A DNA stretch of 18,898 nt from Phyllobacteriaceae bacterium UBA1940. Its GTDB lineage: Bacteria > Pseudomonadota > Alphaproteobacteria > Rhizobiales > Rhizobiaceae. Shown piece by piece: positions 8,299 through 15,757 of this stretch (position 1 is the stretch's first letter; the number at the start of each line of letters is the position of its first letter). Both the position numbers and the translations under genes were made by a program. Location of the stretch: the NCBI GenBank assembly GCA_002336975.1, contig DDFA01000127.1, positions 1-18,898 on the forward strand, in the 5' to 3' direction. Under the pieces are notes generated by a model. It ran no database searches. It was not told where the DNA came from and saw nothing but the letters and a program-made list of their open reading frames with translations.

Positions 8299-9657
8299 TC
8301 ATCCTTTCGCCGGCTGCGACATGGCGCGGCTTTCGACGGCGGGTCGCGGCTCGGGGTCGCCCTGCTTCGCCGCCTTGAGCGCCAGATGGACGAGCACGCC
8401 AAGATAGGCGGCCATCAGCGCGGCGTAGAGCGCCAAGTAGAGGACCAGCGTCAGCGCCACATGGCCGCCGGCGACGGGACCGACCGCATCTGCGGTCAAG
8501 AGCACGCCGGTGACCAGCCAGGGCTGTCGGCCGATCTCGGTGACGTACCAGCCGGCCAGCGTCGCCACCCAGCCCGACACCGCCATCGGAACCAGCGCGT
8601 AGGCGAGCAGCTGCGGCAGCCGGTTGCGGCGGTAGAGAAAGAACGCCGCGCTCCACGACAGGACCAGCATCAGCACGCCCGTGCCGACCATGATGCGAAA
8701 ACCCCAGAACAGCGGCAGCACCGGCGGGTGTTTGCCTTCGAACTGATCGAGACCCGGCACGACGCCTTCGGCATGGTGGCGCAGGATCAGCGACGCGCCG
8801 TTGGGAATGGCGATTTCGAAATGATTCTCGCGCGTTGCTTCATCCGGCCAGGCGAACAGAACCAGCGGGACATTGCCGCCGGTTTTCCAGTTCGCCTCCA
8901 TCGCGGCGATCTTGGCTGGCTGGTGTTCGAGCGTGTTAAGGCCGTGCTGGTCGCCGACGAAGATCTGCACCGGGATCAGGACCGCCGCGACGCCGACGGC
9001 GGTGCGCAACGCCTTCCACATCGATTCCGACCGGTCGCCCGCGAGATAGCGCAGCGACGACAGGCCGGCGATCAGGAACGAAACCGTCAGGCCCGACGCC
9101 AGCAGCATATGCGTCAGGCGATAGGGAAATGACGGGTTGAAGATGATCGCCCACCAGTCGACCGCATGCGCCACGCCATCGCGCATTTCGAACCCGGCGG
9201 GTGTCTGCATCCAGGAGTTCAGCGCAAGGATCCAGAAGGCCGAGGCGGTTGTGCCGCCGGCCACCAGCACGGTCGCCAGGGTGTGGACGCGGTTGGAAAC
9301 ACGGCGGAAGCCGAACAGCATGATCCCGAGGAACGCGGCCTCGAGGAAGAAGGCGGTCAGGATCTCATAGGCCAGCAGCGGCCCGGCGATGTTGCCGACC
9401 GTCTCCATGTAGCCCGGCCAGTTGGTGCCGAACTGGAAGCTCATGGTGACGCCGGTCACCACACCCATCGCAAAGGTCAGCGCGAACACCTTCACCCAGG
9501 TGAAATAGGCGTGCATCCACGCATAGTCGCGGGTGGCATTGTAGCGCAGCTTGAAGAACAGCAGCACCCAGCCCAGCGCGATGGTGATCGTCGGAAACAG
9601 GATATGGAAGGAAATGTTCGCGCCGAACTGAATCCGGGAGAGCAAGACTGGGTCCAT
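8299..9657 (-). CDS. cydA: Cytochrome bd-type (cyanide-insensitive) quinol oxidase subunit I
   Basis: Haem-binding subunit I (452 residues) of the bd oxidase. The haem ligands line up with E. coli CydA: His18 (in NISFHILFP), His183 (in YRLTHMLL) and Met323 (in FRIMVG). Glu98 and Glu106 of the proton path (YEILTAFFLEA) are present. The quinol-binding Q-loop has GDQHGLN, Lys249 and Glu254 but lacks the long C-terminal insertion of E. coli CydA, which marks the short-Q-loop, CIO-like group. The protein ends soon after GWYVTEIGRQPW and the last membrane span. ATG at 9657 follows AGGAG by eight bases, and a candidate promoter sits directly upstream. The gene is transcribed with cydB. The symbol cioA would fit equally well. 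Confidence 0.94.
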   Translation of the reverse strand: MDPVLLSRIQFGANISFHILFPTITIALGWVLLFFKLRYNATRDYAWMHAYFTWVKVFALTFAMGVVTGVTMSFQFGTNWPGYMETVGNIAGPLLAYEILTAFFLEAAFLGIMLFGFRRVSNRVHTLATVLVAGGTTASAFWILALNSWMQTPAGFEMRDGVAHAVDWWAIIFNPSFPYRLTHMLLASGLTVSFLIAGLSSLRYLAGDRSESMWKALRTAVGVAAVLIPVQIFVGDQHGLNTLEHQPAKIAAMEANWKTGGNVPLVLFAWPDEATRENHFEIAIPNGASLILRHHAEGVVPGLDQFEGKHPPVLPLFWGFRIMVGTGVLMLVLSWSAAFFLYRRNRLPQLLAYALVPMAVSGWVATLAGWYVTEIGRQPWLVTGVLLTADAVGPVAGGHVALTLVLYLALYAALMAAYLGVLVHLALKAAKQGDPEPRPAVESRAMSQPAKG

Positions 9658-9680
9658 GGCTGCGGCTCCTGTTGGCGATA

Positions 9681-9709
9681 ATGGTAAGCTCGCGAAGCTC
9701 TTCGGTCAA
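9681..9709 (-). promoter_or_regulatory. Candidate sigma-70 promoter of the cydAB operon
   Basis: On the minus strand, TTGACC (9709-9704) and TACCAT (9686-9681) are separated by 17 bases, 24 bases before the cydA start. These match the -35 and -10 hexamers at 5/6 and 4/6 positions. I saw no clear FNR box (TTGAT-N4-ATCAA) in the divergent intergenic region 9658-9827. Confidence 0.5.
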
Positions 9710-9755
9710 AGCGCCTCGATGGCGCAGGGACGCGGTGTCGCACCGGACCGGCCGA

Positions 9756-9784
9756 TTGCGCGGCGACCGATGAAAGAATAACAA
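9756..9784 (+). promoter_or_regulatory. Weak candidate promoter for the TMEM43 gene
   Basis: TTGCGC (9756-9761), 17 bases, then TAACAA (9779-9784), 43 bases before the TTG start. Each hexamer matches consensus at only 3/6 positions, so this is the best of poor options in the divergent region and not a firm call. Confidence 0.25.
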
Positions 9785-9827
9785 TCACGCCTGCGCCGGC
9801 CCCGGGACCAGGCGCAGGGGGCGGATC

Positions 9828-11000
9828 TTGAGCGATTTCATCACCGAGACGACCAGCCGTGGCTGGTTCAGCAGGATCGCGTCGTCTTTCGGCGGCATGC
9901 TGTTCGGATTCGTCTTGCTGCTGGCGATGGTTGCGCTGTTGTTCTGGAACGAAGGCAGGGCGGTGCAGACCGCCCGTTCGCTTGCCGAAGGCGCCGGTGC
10001 GGTCATCGCCGTTGCGTCGGACGCGGTCGACCCGGCGAACGAGGGCAGAATCGTGCATGTCGCCGGCGAGGTTCGTTCCAGCGAGATGGTGCGCGATCCC
10101 GAATTCGGCGTGCAGGCGGCCGGCGTCAGGCTGGTCCGCCACGCCGAGATGTTTCAGTGGATCGAAAAGCAGAAATCCGAAACACGCACCAAGTTCGGCG
10201 GCGGCGAGGAAACGGTGACGACTTACAGCTATTCGCGCGGCTGGAGCGACGAGGCGCAGGACTCCTCCAGCTTCCGCCAGCCGCAGGGCCATACAAACCC
10301 TGAAATGCGCTGGCGCGATCGCGCCTTCGAGCTGTCGTCGGCGCAATTGGGGGCGCGCACGCTCGATGTCCAGACGCTGGGCCGGATCGGCGGCGGCGAG
10401 CCGCTGGCGGTCAAGCCCTCCGATGCGGCGTCCATCGAACAGACATTCGGCTGGGCCGGTACCGCGGTGGTCGGCGGCCAGATCTATTTGGGCGAGGATC
10501 CGTCGGCGCCGAAAATCGGCGATCAGCGCATATCCTATGAACTGGCGCCGCTCGGGACAATCAGCGTCATCGCGCAGCAGGAGGGCGACGGCCTGGCCGG
10601 CTACCAGACCTCGGCCGGCGATGTGCTGCTTCTGGTCGACAGGGGCAATGTCCCGGCGGCGCAGATGTTTGCCGACGCGGTCAGCGCCAACACCGCCATC
10701 ACCTGGATTGTCCGCGCCGCCGGCATCGTGTTTCTCTCCGTCGCCTTCATGCTGACGATGGGACCGATCGGCGTCATCGCCGACGTCATCCCGTTCCTGG
10801 GGACGCTGGTTCGGATGGGAACCGGCTTCGTCGCCTTCGTCCTCGCCATCGCGGTCGGCACGGTGGTGATCGCCTTCGCCTGGTTCTGGTACAGGCCGAT
10901 CCTGTCGCTGGCGATATTGGCGGCCGGCGCAATCGCGGTATGGCTGCTGTCGCGCTATGCCCGCTCGCATGCGCCGGAGCCGCAGACGGCTACGGTCTAG
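9828..11000 (+). CDS. TMEM43 (LUMA) family membrane protein
   Basis: A 390-residue inner-membrane protein of the TMEM43/DUF1625 family, the bacterial relatives of the eukaryotic nuclear-envelope protein LUMA. One hydrophobic span lies near the N-terminus (about residues 21-41, FGGMLFGFVLLLAMVALLFW, followed by NEGRAVQTARSL, a family motif). A long periplasmic-type soluble region follows (about 45-290), then three further hydrophobic spans clustered at about 295-385. This 1+3 topology is typical of the family. The start is TTG at 9828: AGGGGG at 9816-9821 lies six bases upstream, and MSDFITETTSRGWF is a typical N-terminus. Function in bacteria is not established. The next gene begins 25 bases downstream and is probably cotranscribed. 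Confidence 0.85.
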   Translation: MSDFITETTSRGWFSRIASSFGGMLFGFVLLLAMVALLFWNEGRAVQTARSLAEGAGAVIAVASDAVDPANEGRIVHVAGEVRSSEMVRDPEFGVQAAGVRLVRHAEMFQWIEKQKSETRTKFGGGEETVTTYSYSRGWSDEAQDSSSFRQPQGHTNPEMRWRDRAFELSSAQLGARTLDVQTLGRIGGGEPLAVKPSDAASIEQTFGWAGTAVVGGQIYLGEDPSAPKIGDQRISYELAPLGTISVIAQQEGDGLAGYQTSAGDVLLLVDRGNVPAAQMFADAVSANTAITWIVRAAGIVFLSVAFMLTMGPIGVIADVIPFLGTLVRMGTGFVAFVLAIAVGTVVIAFAWFWYRPILSLAILAAGAIAVWLLSRYARSHAPEPQTATV

Positions 11001-11025
11001 GAGGCGGGCGCATCGGGAGGGTTCG

Positions 11026-11364
11026 ATGTCGCTTTCTGGGATTGTTCAGCTTGGCCTGTCGACGGTCATTTTCCTGATCGCCGCGACGGCGGCCAAGCAG
11101 TGGGCGCTGGCCCCCACGACGGCGAAGCTGGTGCTGACCCTGCTGCTCTATTCGGTCGGCAACCTGATCATGCTGCGTCTGGTGCGGGAGCTCGGCATGG
11201 CGACGTCGTTCAGCCTGTCGGCGGTCGTCCAGCTGGTGGCGGTCAATCTGATCGCCCTGATTTTCTTCGCCGAACGGCTGGAGCCGATCCAGAGCGTCGG
11301 CATCGGACTGGCGATCGTGTCGGTGGTGCTGATTACGCTCGGCCCGGCGATGATGTCGAAGTAG
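11026..11364 (+). CDS. Small SMR/EamA-like membrane protein
   Basis: A 112-residue, highly hydrophobic protein with about four transmembrane segments. The second half (LGMATSFSLSAVVQLVAVNL and FFAERLEPIQSVGIGLAIVSVVLIT) resembles the half-repeat of drug/metabolite transporters (EamA and small multidrug resistance proteins), with the ERL-x-x-x-Q-x-x-G-I-x-L pattern. SMR proteins usually carry a Glu in helix 1 (Glu14 of EmrE). Here helix 1 (GIVQLGLSTVIFLIAATAAK) has none, so classical proton-coupled drug export is doubtful. It may work as a dimer with unknown cargo. The ATG at 11026 is supported by GGGAGG five bases upstream. It is probably in one transcript with the TMEM43 gene. Confidence 0.75.
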   Translation: MSLSGIVQLGLSTVIFLIAATAAKQWALAPTTAKLVLTLLLYSVGNLIMLRLVRELGMATSFSLSAVVQLVAVNLIALIFFAERLEPIQSVGIGLAIVSVVLITLGPAMMSK

Positions 11365-11374
11365 CGCCCGCGCC

Positions 11375-11392
11375 TGTTGCTGCGATGCAACA
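11375..11392 (+). other. Hairpin after the SMR-like gene
   Basis: TGTTGC and GCAACA form a 6-bp stem around TGCGAT, 11 bases after the stop codon. There is no T-run, so it might be a Rho-dependent end or an mRNA-stability element. The remainder of 11365-11566 shows no other convincing feature apart from a short hairpin, TCGGAA/TTCCGA, at 11531-11548. Confidence 0.3.
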
Positions 11393-11566
11393 AGCCGGCA
11401 TGATTTTGGCGGTTGGGCCGGTTTTGCCGCCCATGTTTCCGCAAACCGACATGATCGCACGCTTTCTGTCAGCGCCATGAAGCGCCGATTCACCGCCTAT
11501 TCACGTTCGTTGCGTAAGATGCCTGTTCATTCGGAAGGGACATTCCGAGGGACAGGGATCAAGGGC

Positions 11567-11722
11567 GTGACCATTCTTTCAGCACTCGGCCACTATGTCG
11601 TGGCCCTTCGCGAATTCGTGTCGCCGACCTATCGTCCGGAGCGCTACTACATGCGCGGGCCCGGCCCCGCATGCGCGCGCCGCGGCGCAATCGCCATGAA
11701 CATTGGCGGCCGTCTGCGCTGA
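11567..11722 (+). CDS. Possible small hypothetical protein
   Basis: A candidate 51-residue protein starting with GTG at 11567 (reads MTILSALGHYVVALREFVSP...). The same frame stays open further upstream, with ATG codons at 11477 (81 residues) and 11519 (67 residues). The first half looks protein-like (a short hydrophobic helix followed by SPTYRPERYYMRGPGP), and the C-terminus is basic and Cys/Arg containing. GGG runs lie close before the GTG. I recognise no domain. The evidence is coding-like residue choice and a gap that otherwise holds nothing. It ends seven bases before the converging DUF1850 gene. It could equally be a chance reading frame. Confidence 0.35.
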   Translation: MTILSALGHYVVALREFVSPTYRPERYYMRGPGPACARRGAIAMNIGGRLR

Positions 11723-11728
11723 CGCCTG

Positions 11729-12097
11729 TCAGGACTTGTCGGCGCAGACCCTGATCGCAACCGCGTCGCCGGCTTGCGCGCCGAATTCCCGGCAACCGCG
11801 TTCACCGCAGATCCGCCAGCCTCCGACCGTCGCGCCCGACCGCGCCAGCACGATTTCCGGTCGCGGCCCGATCGCCGGGCGATAGGCCCAGGCGCCGTCC
11901 CTGAACACTGCTCCGTCGGGTATCTCCATGCCCGCCCCCGCGCCCCTGACGCGCGCCTCGACGATTTCCAGCCCGGCGGGCGTTTGCCGCCAGTCCTCCT
12001 CCCAGCGGATTTTTTCCACTGAATGCGTCCACGACAGCGTGAACAGGCTGGCGGCGACCGTGACCGCCTTGCCGCCGGCGTAGAGGCATATGCTCAT
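11729..12097 (-). CDS. DUF1850 family protein of the TAXI-TRAP operon
   Basis: A 122-residue DUF1850 protein. This family is regularly encoded next to TAXI-type TRAP transporters, and its function is unknown. Family features are visible: the N-terminal MSICLYAGGKAVTVAASLFTLSWTHSVEKIRWEEDW, where WTHSVEK-x-x-WEE is the signature, then GAGMEIPDGAVFRDGAWAYRP in the middle. The N-terminus has a moderately hydrophobic stretch that could be a membrane anchor or non-cleaved export signal. The ATG at 12097 overlaps the permease stop by four bases (ATGA), so translation is coupled to the permease and the protein probably acts with it. Two Cys pairs near the end (ICGERGC and VCADKS) could bind metal or form a disulfide. 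Confidence 0.82.
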   Translation of the reverse strand: MSICLYAGGKAVTVAASLFTLSWTHSVEKIRWEEDWRQTPAGLEIVEARVRGAGAGMEIPDGAVFRDGAWAYRPAIGPRPEIVLARSGATVGGWRICGERGCREFGAQAGDAVAIRVCADKS

Positions 12098-14286
12098 GCG
12101 GCGAGCGGCAGCCGCTGCGAGCGCCACCGGTGCAGCGCCACCAGGCAGATCGCCAGGGTCCAGCCGAGTTCATCGGTCACCGGCAGGGCCAGCACCAGCA
12201 GGCCGCCGGCGAGGAAGAAACCGAGCCGCTCCCACCAGGCCGCCCGGCCGAACAGGAAGCCGACGGCGGCCGCGCCCCAAAGGCCGATGCCGACGCAGGC
12301 TTTCAACAGAATGTAGGCGACCTCGCCCGGATAGCCGATATAGGCCGATAACGGCCCGGCGTCCTGCAGCATCAGCGCCGGCGTGTAGACCGCCATGAAC
12401 GGCACGACGAAGCCGGCGACCGCCAGCTTGGAGGCCTGCACGCCGATCTTGAAGCCGGACGTCTTGGCCATCGGCGCGGCCGCGAAGGCGGCCAGCGCCA
12501 CCGGCGGCGTCAGGTCCGCCAGGATGCCGAAATAGAACACGAACATATGGCTGACGATCAGCGGCACGCCGAGTTCCAGCAGCGCAGGCCCGGCGAGCGA
12601 CGAGGTGATGATGTAGTTGGGGATGGTCGGAATGCCCATCCCCAGCACGAGGCACACCAGCATGGTCAGCACCAGCGACAGGAACAGATTGTTCTGTCCG
12701 ACCGCGATGATGTAGCCGATGAAGGTCGAGGCGATGCCGGTCAGCGTCAGCGTGCCGATGACGATGCCGACGATGGCGCAGGCGATGCCGACCGGCAGTG
12801 CGTTCTTGGCGCCCTCCGCAAGCGCCTCGACGCACAGCCTGATCGTCTCGCGTCCGCCCTTGAAGGCGGCGGCGACGCCCAGCAGCACGATGATGATCGC
12901 AAGCAGCGCGTTGGGGCCGGCGAACACGATGCATGCGCCCGACAGCGCCGTGCCGTCGAGCGACTGGTCGCAGGCGATGCGCAGCGTGCCGCTGAACAAC
13001 GCCGAAGTGGCGATGCCGATGACGATCCAGAAGGCGAAGCGGAACGCCAGCGGGCCGATCAGCGTCGCGACGGCCATGCCGAGCACCAGCACGACCACCA
13101 GCGCCAGGCCGGCGGTGCCGGCGAAGACGGGCGTGTAGCCGGCGAACAGCAGGTAGACCAGCGCCGCCAGCGGCAACACCAGCGGCCAGTGCTGCTTCAC
13201 CGCGACCCACGGATTGGGCAGCGTCGACCTGTCCATGCCCTTGAGGCCCGCCTTGCCCGCCTCCAGGTGCACCTGCCAGAAGCAGGTGGCGAAATAGAGC
13301 GCCGCGGGAATGATCGCGGCGGTGACGATCGTCGAATAGGGCACGTTCAGCGTTTCGGCCATGATGAAGGCGACCGCGCCCATCACCGGCGGCATGATCT
13401 GGCCGCCCATCGACGACGTCGCCTCGACTGCGCCGGCGAAGGCGGACCGGAACCCGAAACGTTTCATCAGCGGGATGGTGAACTGGCCCGACGCCACCAC
13501 ATTGGCGACGCCCGAACCCGAGATCGTGCCCATCAGCGCCGACGACAGCACGCACACCTGCGCCGGGCCGCCGCGCCACGAGCCGACAAGGCCGAGCGCG
13601 AAATCATTGAACAAGGCGATCATGCCGGCGCGTTCGAGGAACGAGGCGAAGACCACGAAGATAAAGATGTAGGCGGCCGAGACATAGATCGGCGTGCCGT
13701 AGATGCCTTCGGTGCCGAAGGCGAAGTTCTCGATGATCTGGTCGAAGGAATAGCCGCGGTGCATGAATACGCCGGGCAGGTCGTTGCCGAAGAAGCAGTA
13801 GGCGAGGAACAGGCCGGCGATGATGGTCAGCGGCCAGCCCATCAGCCGCCTCGTCGCCTCGAAGCACAGCACGATCAGGATGGTTCCGATCGCCAGGTCG
13901 GCATGGGTGAGAAAGCCGGAGCGCTGGATCAGGTCGACGTAGAAGACCCAGTTGTAGATCCCGGTCGCAAAGCCGAGCGCGCCCAGTCCCCACAGCCACG
14001 CCTTGCCGGCCGGCGTCGTCGCCCGCAACGTCGCCAGAAGGCCGAACGCCAGCAGCAGCAGGAAGCCGACATGCATGGCGCGGATCACCTGGCTGGGCAG
14101 CGAGCCGATGCCGGGCACGCCGCCGAACAGCGCCACCGACAGCTGGAACAGCGAAAATACGACCGCGATGGCGAAGGCGATCCTGCCGCCTGGCCCCAGC
14201 CCCCAGCCGGGCGGCAGGCCTTCGAGCGCCTCTTCGTCGGGCGCGCCCATGGTTTCGGATTGCGGCTGGATTGGCGTGTTCGACAT
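12094..14286 (-). CDS. TRAP transporter permease, fused 4TM/12TM (TAXI type)
   Basis: The membrane component (730 residues) of a tripartite ATP-independent periplasmic transporter, with the small DctQ-like and large DctM-like units fused, as is usual for TAXI-TRAP systems. A short soluble N-terminus with GLPPGWGLGPGGRIAFAIA is followed by about four to five hydrophobic spans (DctQ-like, residues about 35-170). The large DctM-like domain follows, with conserved segments GSWRGGPAQVCVLSSALMGTISGSGVANVVASGQFTIPLMKR, AVEATSSMGGQIMPPVMGAVAFIMAE, and GMGIPTIPNYIITSSLAGPAL. These are ion- and substrate-path motifs of the DctM family. ATG at 14286 (MSNTPIQ) is preferred over an upstream TTG at 14313, although neither has a strong ribosome site. 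Uptake would use the Na+ or H+ gradient. The substrate is not predictable. Confidence 0.93.
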   Translation of the reverse strand: MSNTPIQPQSETMGAPDEEALEGLPPGWGLGPGGRIAFAIAVVFSLFQLSVALFGGVPGIGSLPSQVIRAMHVGFLLLLAFGLLATLRATTPAGKAWLWGLGALGFATGIYNWVFYVDLIQRSGFLTHADLAIGTILIVLCFEATRRLMGWPLTIIAGLFLAYCFFGNDLPGVFMHRGYSFDQIIENFAFGTEGIYGTPIYVSAAYIFIFVVFASFLERAGMIALFNDFALGLVGSWRGGPAQVCVLSSALMGTISGSGVANVVASGQFTIPLMKRFGFRSAFAGAVEATSSMGGQIMPPVMGAVAFIMAETLNVPYSTIVTAAIIPAALYFATCFWQVHLEAGKAGLKGMDRSTLPNPWVAVKQHWPLVLPLAALVYLLFAGYTPVFAGTAGLALVVVLVLGMAVATLIGPLAFRFAFWIVIGIATSALFSGTLRIACDQSLDGTALSGACIVFAGPNALLAIIIVLLGVAAAFKGGRETIRLCVEALAEGAKNALPVGIACAIVGIVIGTLTLTGIASTFIGYIIAVGQNNLFLSLVLTMLVCLVLGMGIPTIPNYIITSSLAGPALLELGVPLIVSHMFVFYFGILADLTPPVALAAFAAAPMAKTSGFKIGVQASKLAVAGFVVPFMAVYTPALMLQDAGPLSAYIGYPGEVAYILLKACVGIGLWGAAAVGFLFGRAAWWERLGFFLAGGLLVLALPVTDELGWTLAICLVALHRWRSQRLPLAA

Positions 14287-14321
14287 GAAGCGGCCCGGTT
14301 CGACGTCTGGCAAAAGGAAAC

Positions 14322-14352
14322 GCCGGGCAAGGTTGCGAAAACCTCGCCCGGC
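14322..14352 (-). other. Intergenic hairpin between TAXI receptor and permease genes
   Basis: GCCGGGC-A-AGGTT (14322-14334) pairs with AACCT-C-GCCCGGC (14340-14352) around a 5-nt loop, 12 base pairs with a single mismatch. Read on the transcribed minus strand it is followed by GTTTCCTTTT. It probably acts as a partial terminator or RNA-stabilising structure that keeps receptor mRNA in excess over permease mRNA. Confidence 0.65.
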
Positions 14353-14364
14353 TTTTCACGGCTT

Positions 14365-14385
14365 CCCTCCCCTCGGCGGGGAGGG
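14365..14385 (-). other. Second intergenic hairpin after the TAXI receptor gene
   Basis: CCCTCCCC (14365-14372) and GGGGAGGG (14378-14385) form a perfect 8-bp GC-rich stem with a 5-nt loop, beginning ten bases after the receptor stop codon on the minus strand. Together with the neighbouring hairpin, it fills most of the 109-base gap between receptor and permease. Confidence 0.6.
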
Positions 14386-14395
14386 GCTGCGTCTG

Positions 14396-15349
14396 CTATT
14401 TCAGGATGCCGGCTTCCTTATAGTAGCGCTCGGCGCCGGGATGCAGCGGCACCGGCATGCCGTCGAGCGCTTTCGCCGGGTCGATGCGCTTGGCGGCGGC
14501 GTGCGCGGCCACCATCTGCGGCAGGTTTTCAAACAGCAGTTTTGTCATCTGGTAGGCGGTCTCGTCCGAGACGCCGGAATGGGTGATGAGGAAATTGCCG
14601 ACCGCTGCGGTTTCGACATCGGCCGTCTGGCCCTCATAGGTGCCCGCCGGAATAGTCGCGGCGACATAGGGCGCGCCGATCTTTTCCACTTCCGCCTTGG
14701 GCACGGCGACGACCGTGATCGGCACCGAGGTGGCGAGGTCGCGGATCGAGGCGACGCCGAGGCCGGCCGACTGCAATGTGGCGTCGAGCTGACGGTTCTT
14801 GATCAGTTCGACGGATTCGGCGAACGGCAGATATTCCACCTTGCCGAGGTCCTCATACTTCATGCCGGCGGCGGCGAAGATGGTGCGCGCGTTGAGCTCG
14901 GTGCCGGAAGCCGGCGCGCCCACCGACAGGCTCTTGCCCTTCAGGTCGGCCAGCGACTTGACGCCCGATTCCTGCGACGCGACAATCTGGATGAAGTTGG
15001 GATAGATGGCGGCGATGCCGCGCAGCTTGTCGAGCGGCGCAGGGAAACCGGCTTCCTTGTTGCCCTTGACCGCTTCCTGCACCGAATCGCCGAGCGAGAA
15101 AGCGATTTCGCCCTTACCCTGCTGCAGCAGATTGAGGTTCTCGACCGACGCCTTGGTCGACTGCACCTGCGTCTTCGAGCCGGCGATGCCCTTGCCGTAA
15201 ATGTCGGCCAACGCCACGCCGAGCGGATAATAGACGCCCGACGTGCCACCGGTCAGCACGTTGATGAATTCCTGCGCCTTGGCGGCGGTGGCGCCCAGAC
15301 CCATGGCGAGCGCGAGCGCGCCGGCGGCGAATAGTTTTGTTGTTTTCAT
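14396..15349 (-). CDS. TAXI family TRAP transporter solute-binding receptor
   Basis: Periplasmic solute receptor (317 residues) of the TAXI family (TRAP-associated extracytoplasmic immunogenic). It captures the substrate and delivers it to the fused permease encoded downstream. The signal peptide is clear: MKTTKLFAAGALALAMGLGATAAKA with cleavage after AKA. The mature protein starts QEFINVLTGGTSGVYYPLGVALADI, the family hallmark GGTSGVYYPLG. SLSVGAPASGTELNARTI and the central LPFAESVELIKNRQLDAT segment are also typical. Normal length. The ATG at 15349 follows AGGGAGG by eight bases. First gene of the receptor-permease-DUF1850 operon. TAXI members studied bind C4/C5 dicarboxylates or glutamate-like ligands, but the ligand here is unknown. 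Confidence 0.94.
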   Translation of the reverse strand: MKTTKLFAAGALALAMGLGATAAKAQEFINVLTGGTSGVYYPLGVALADIYGKGIAGSKTQVQSTKASVENLNLLQQGKGEIAFSLGDSVQEAVKGNKEAGFPAPLDKLRGIAAIYPNFIQIVASQESGVKSLADLKGKSLSVGAPASGTELNARTIFAAAGMKYEDLGKVEYLPFAESVELIKNRQLDATLQSAGLGVASIRDLATSVPITVVAVPKAEVEKIGAPYVAATIPAGTYEGQTADVETAAVGNFLITHSGVSDETAYQMTKLLFENLPQMVAAHAAAKRIDPAKALDGMPVPLHPGAERYYKEAGILK

Positions 15350-15483
15350 TATTGTGACCTCCCTGATGTCGTCGCGTCCTCTGGCGATGGGCGCATGTTA
15401 CCCATAGCGGGCTTCTTGCCAACCCTTCGTATCCTAAACAAGTCATTGGCGCCCGCGATAGGCCAAGTTTGCCGGCGCGGCCG

Positions 15484-15515
15484 GCCCCGCCGCCGGCGAC
15501 GGCAAGCGGCGGGGC
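15484..15515. other. Strong GC-rich hairpin between TAXI operon and tRNA-Arg
   Basis: A perfect 10-bp stem, GCCCCGCCGC (15484-15493) and GCGGCGGGGC (15506-15515), encloses a 12-nt loop. No T-run follows on either strand. It sits just upstream of the candidate tRNA promoter. The rest of 15350-15594 holds only the receptor leader and that promoter. Confidence 0.4.
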
Positions 15516-15527
15516 GGCATTTGTCCG

Positions 15528-15556
15528 TTGAAGGGCCGGAAAGGTTCGTCTATGAG
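15528..15556 (+). promoter_or_regulatory. Candidate promoter of tRNA-Arg
   Basis: TTGAAG (15528-15533), 17 bases, then TATGAG (15551-15556), each 4/6 to the sigma-70 consensus with ideal spacing. It lies 38 bases before the mature tRNA 5' end, a usual distance for a stable RNA promoter. Confidence 0.5.
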
Positions 15557-15594
15557 AGTTGCGTTCCGCGCGCTGCGCCGGACGGTCCAGGCAT

Positions 15595-15671
<77 letters not shown>

Positions 15672-15718
15672 ATAAAATCAATGGCATAGTGAAAGCGCGG
15701 TTCGGCGAAATTTCGTTG

Positions 15719-15739
15719 GGCTAACACCCGGCTAACACC
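15719..15739. repeat. Tandem GGCTAACACC repeat at the tRNA-island junction
   Basis: GGCTAACACC occurs at 15719-15728 and again at 15730-15739, an exact 10-bp direct repeat with an 11-base period. It lies in the 86-base noncoding strip between the tRNA and the accessory genes. It could be arm-type integrase binding sites or a chance duplication. There is no integrase gene in the window. Confidence 0.35.
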
Positions 15740-15757
15740 GCCCTCAGATTCTTCACC

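Noticed and set aside
9492..10970. A 492-codon open frame on the minus strand.
   Set aside because: Antisense to the TMEM43 gene and running into cydA in a different frame; composition is not protein-like.
11712..11749. Inverted repeat GTCTGCGC...GCGCAGAC over the converging ends of the small ORF and DUF1850.
   Set aside because: A 22-base loop and no T-run on either strand make it a weak terminator call; kept only as a note.
12547..14586. A 679-codon open frame on the plus strand.
   Set aside because: It is antisense to the TRAP permease gene; the residue composition (mostly Arg, Gln, Asp, His) is typical of a mirror frame of G+C-rich coding DNA.
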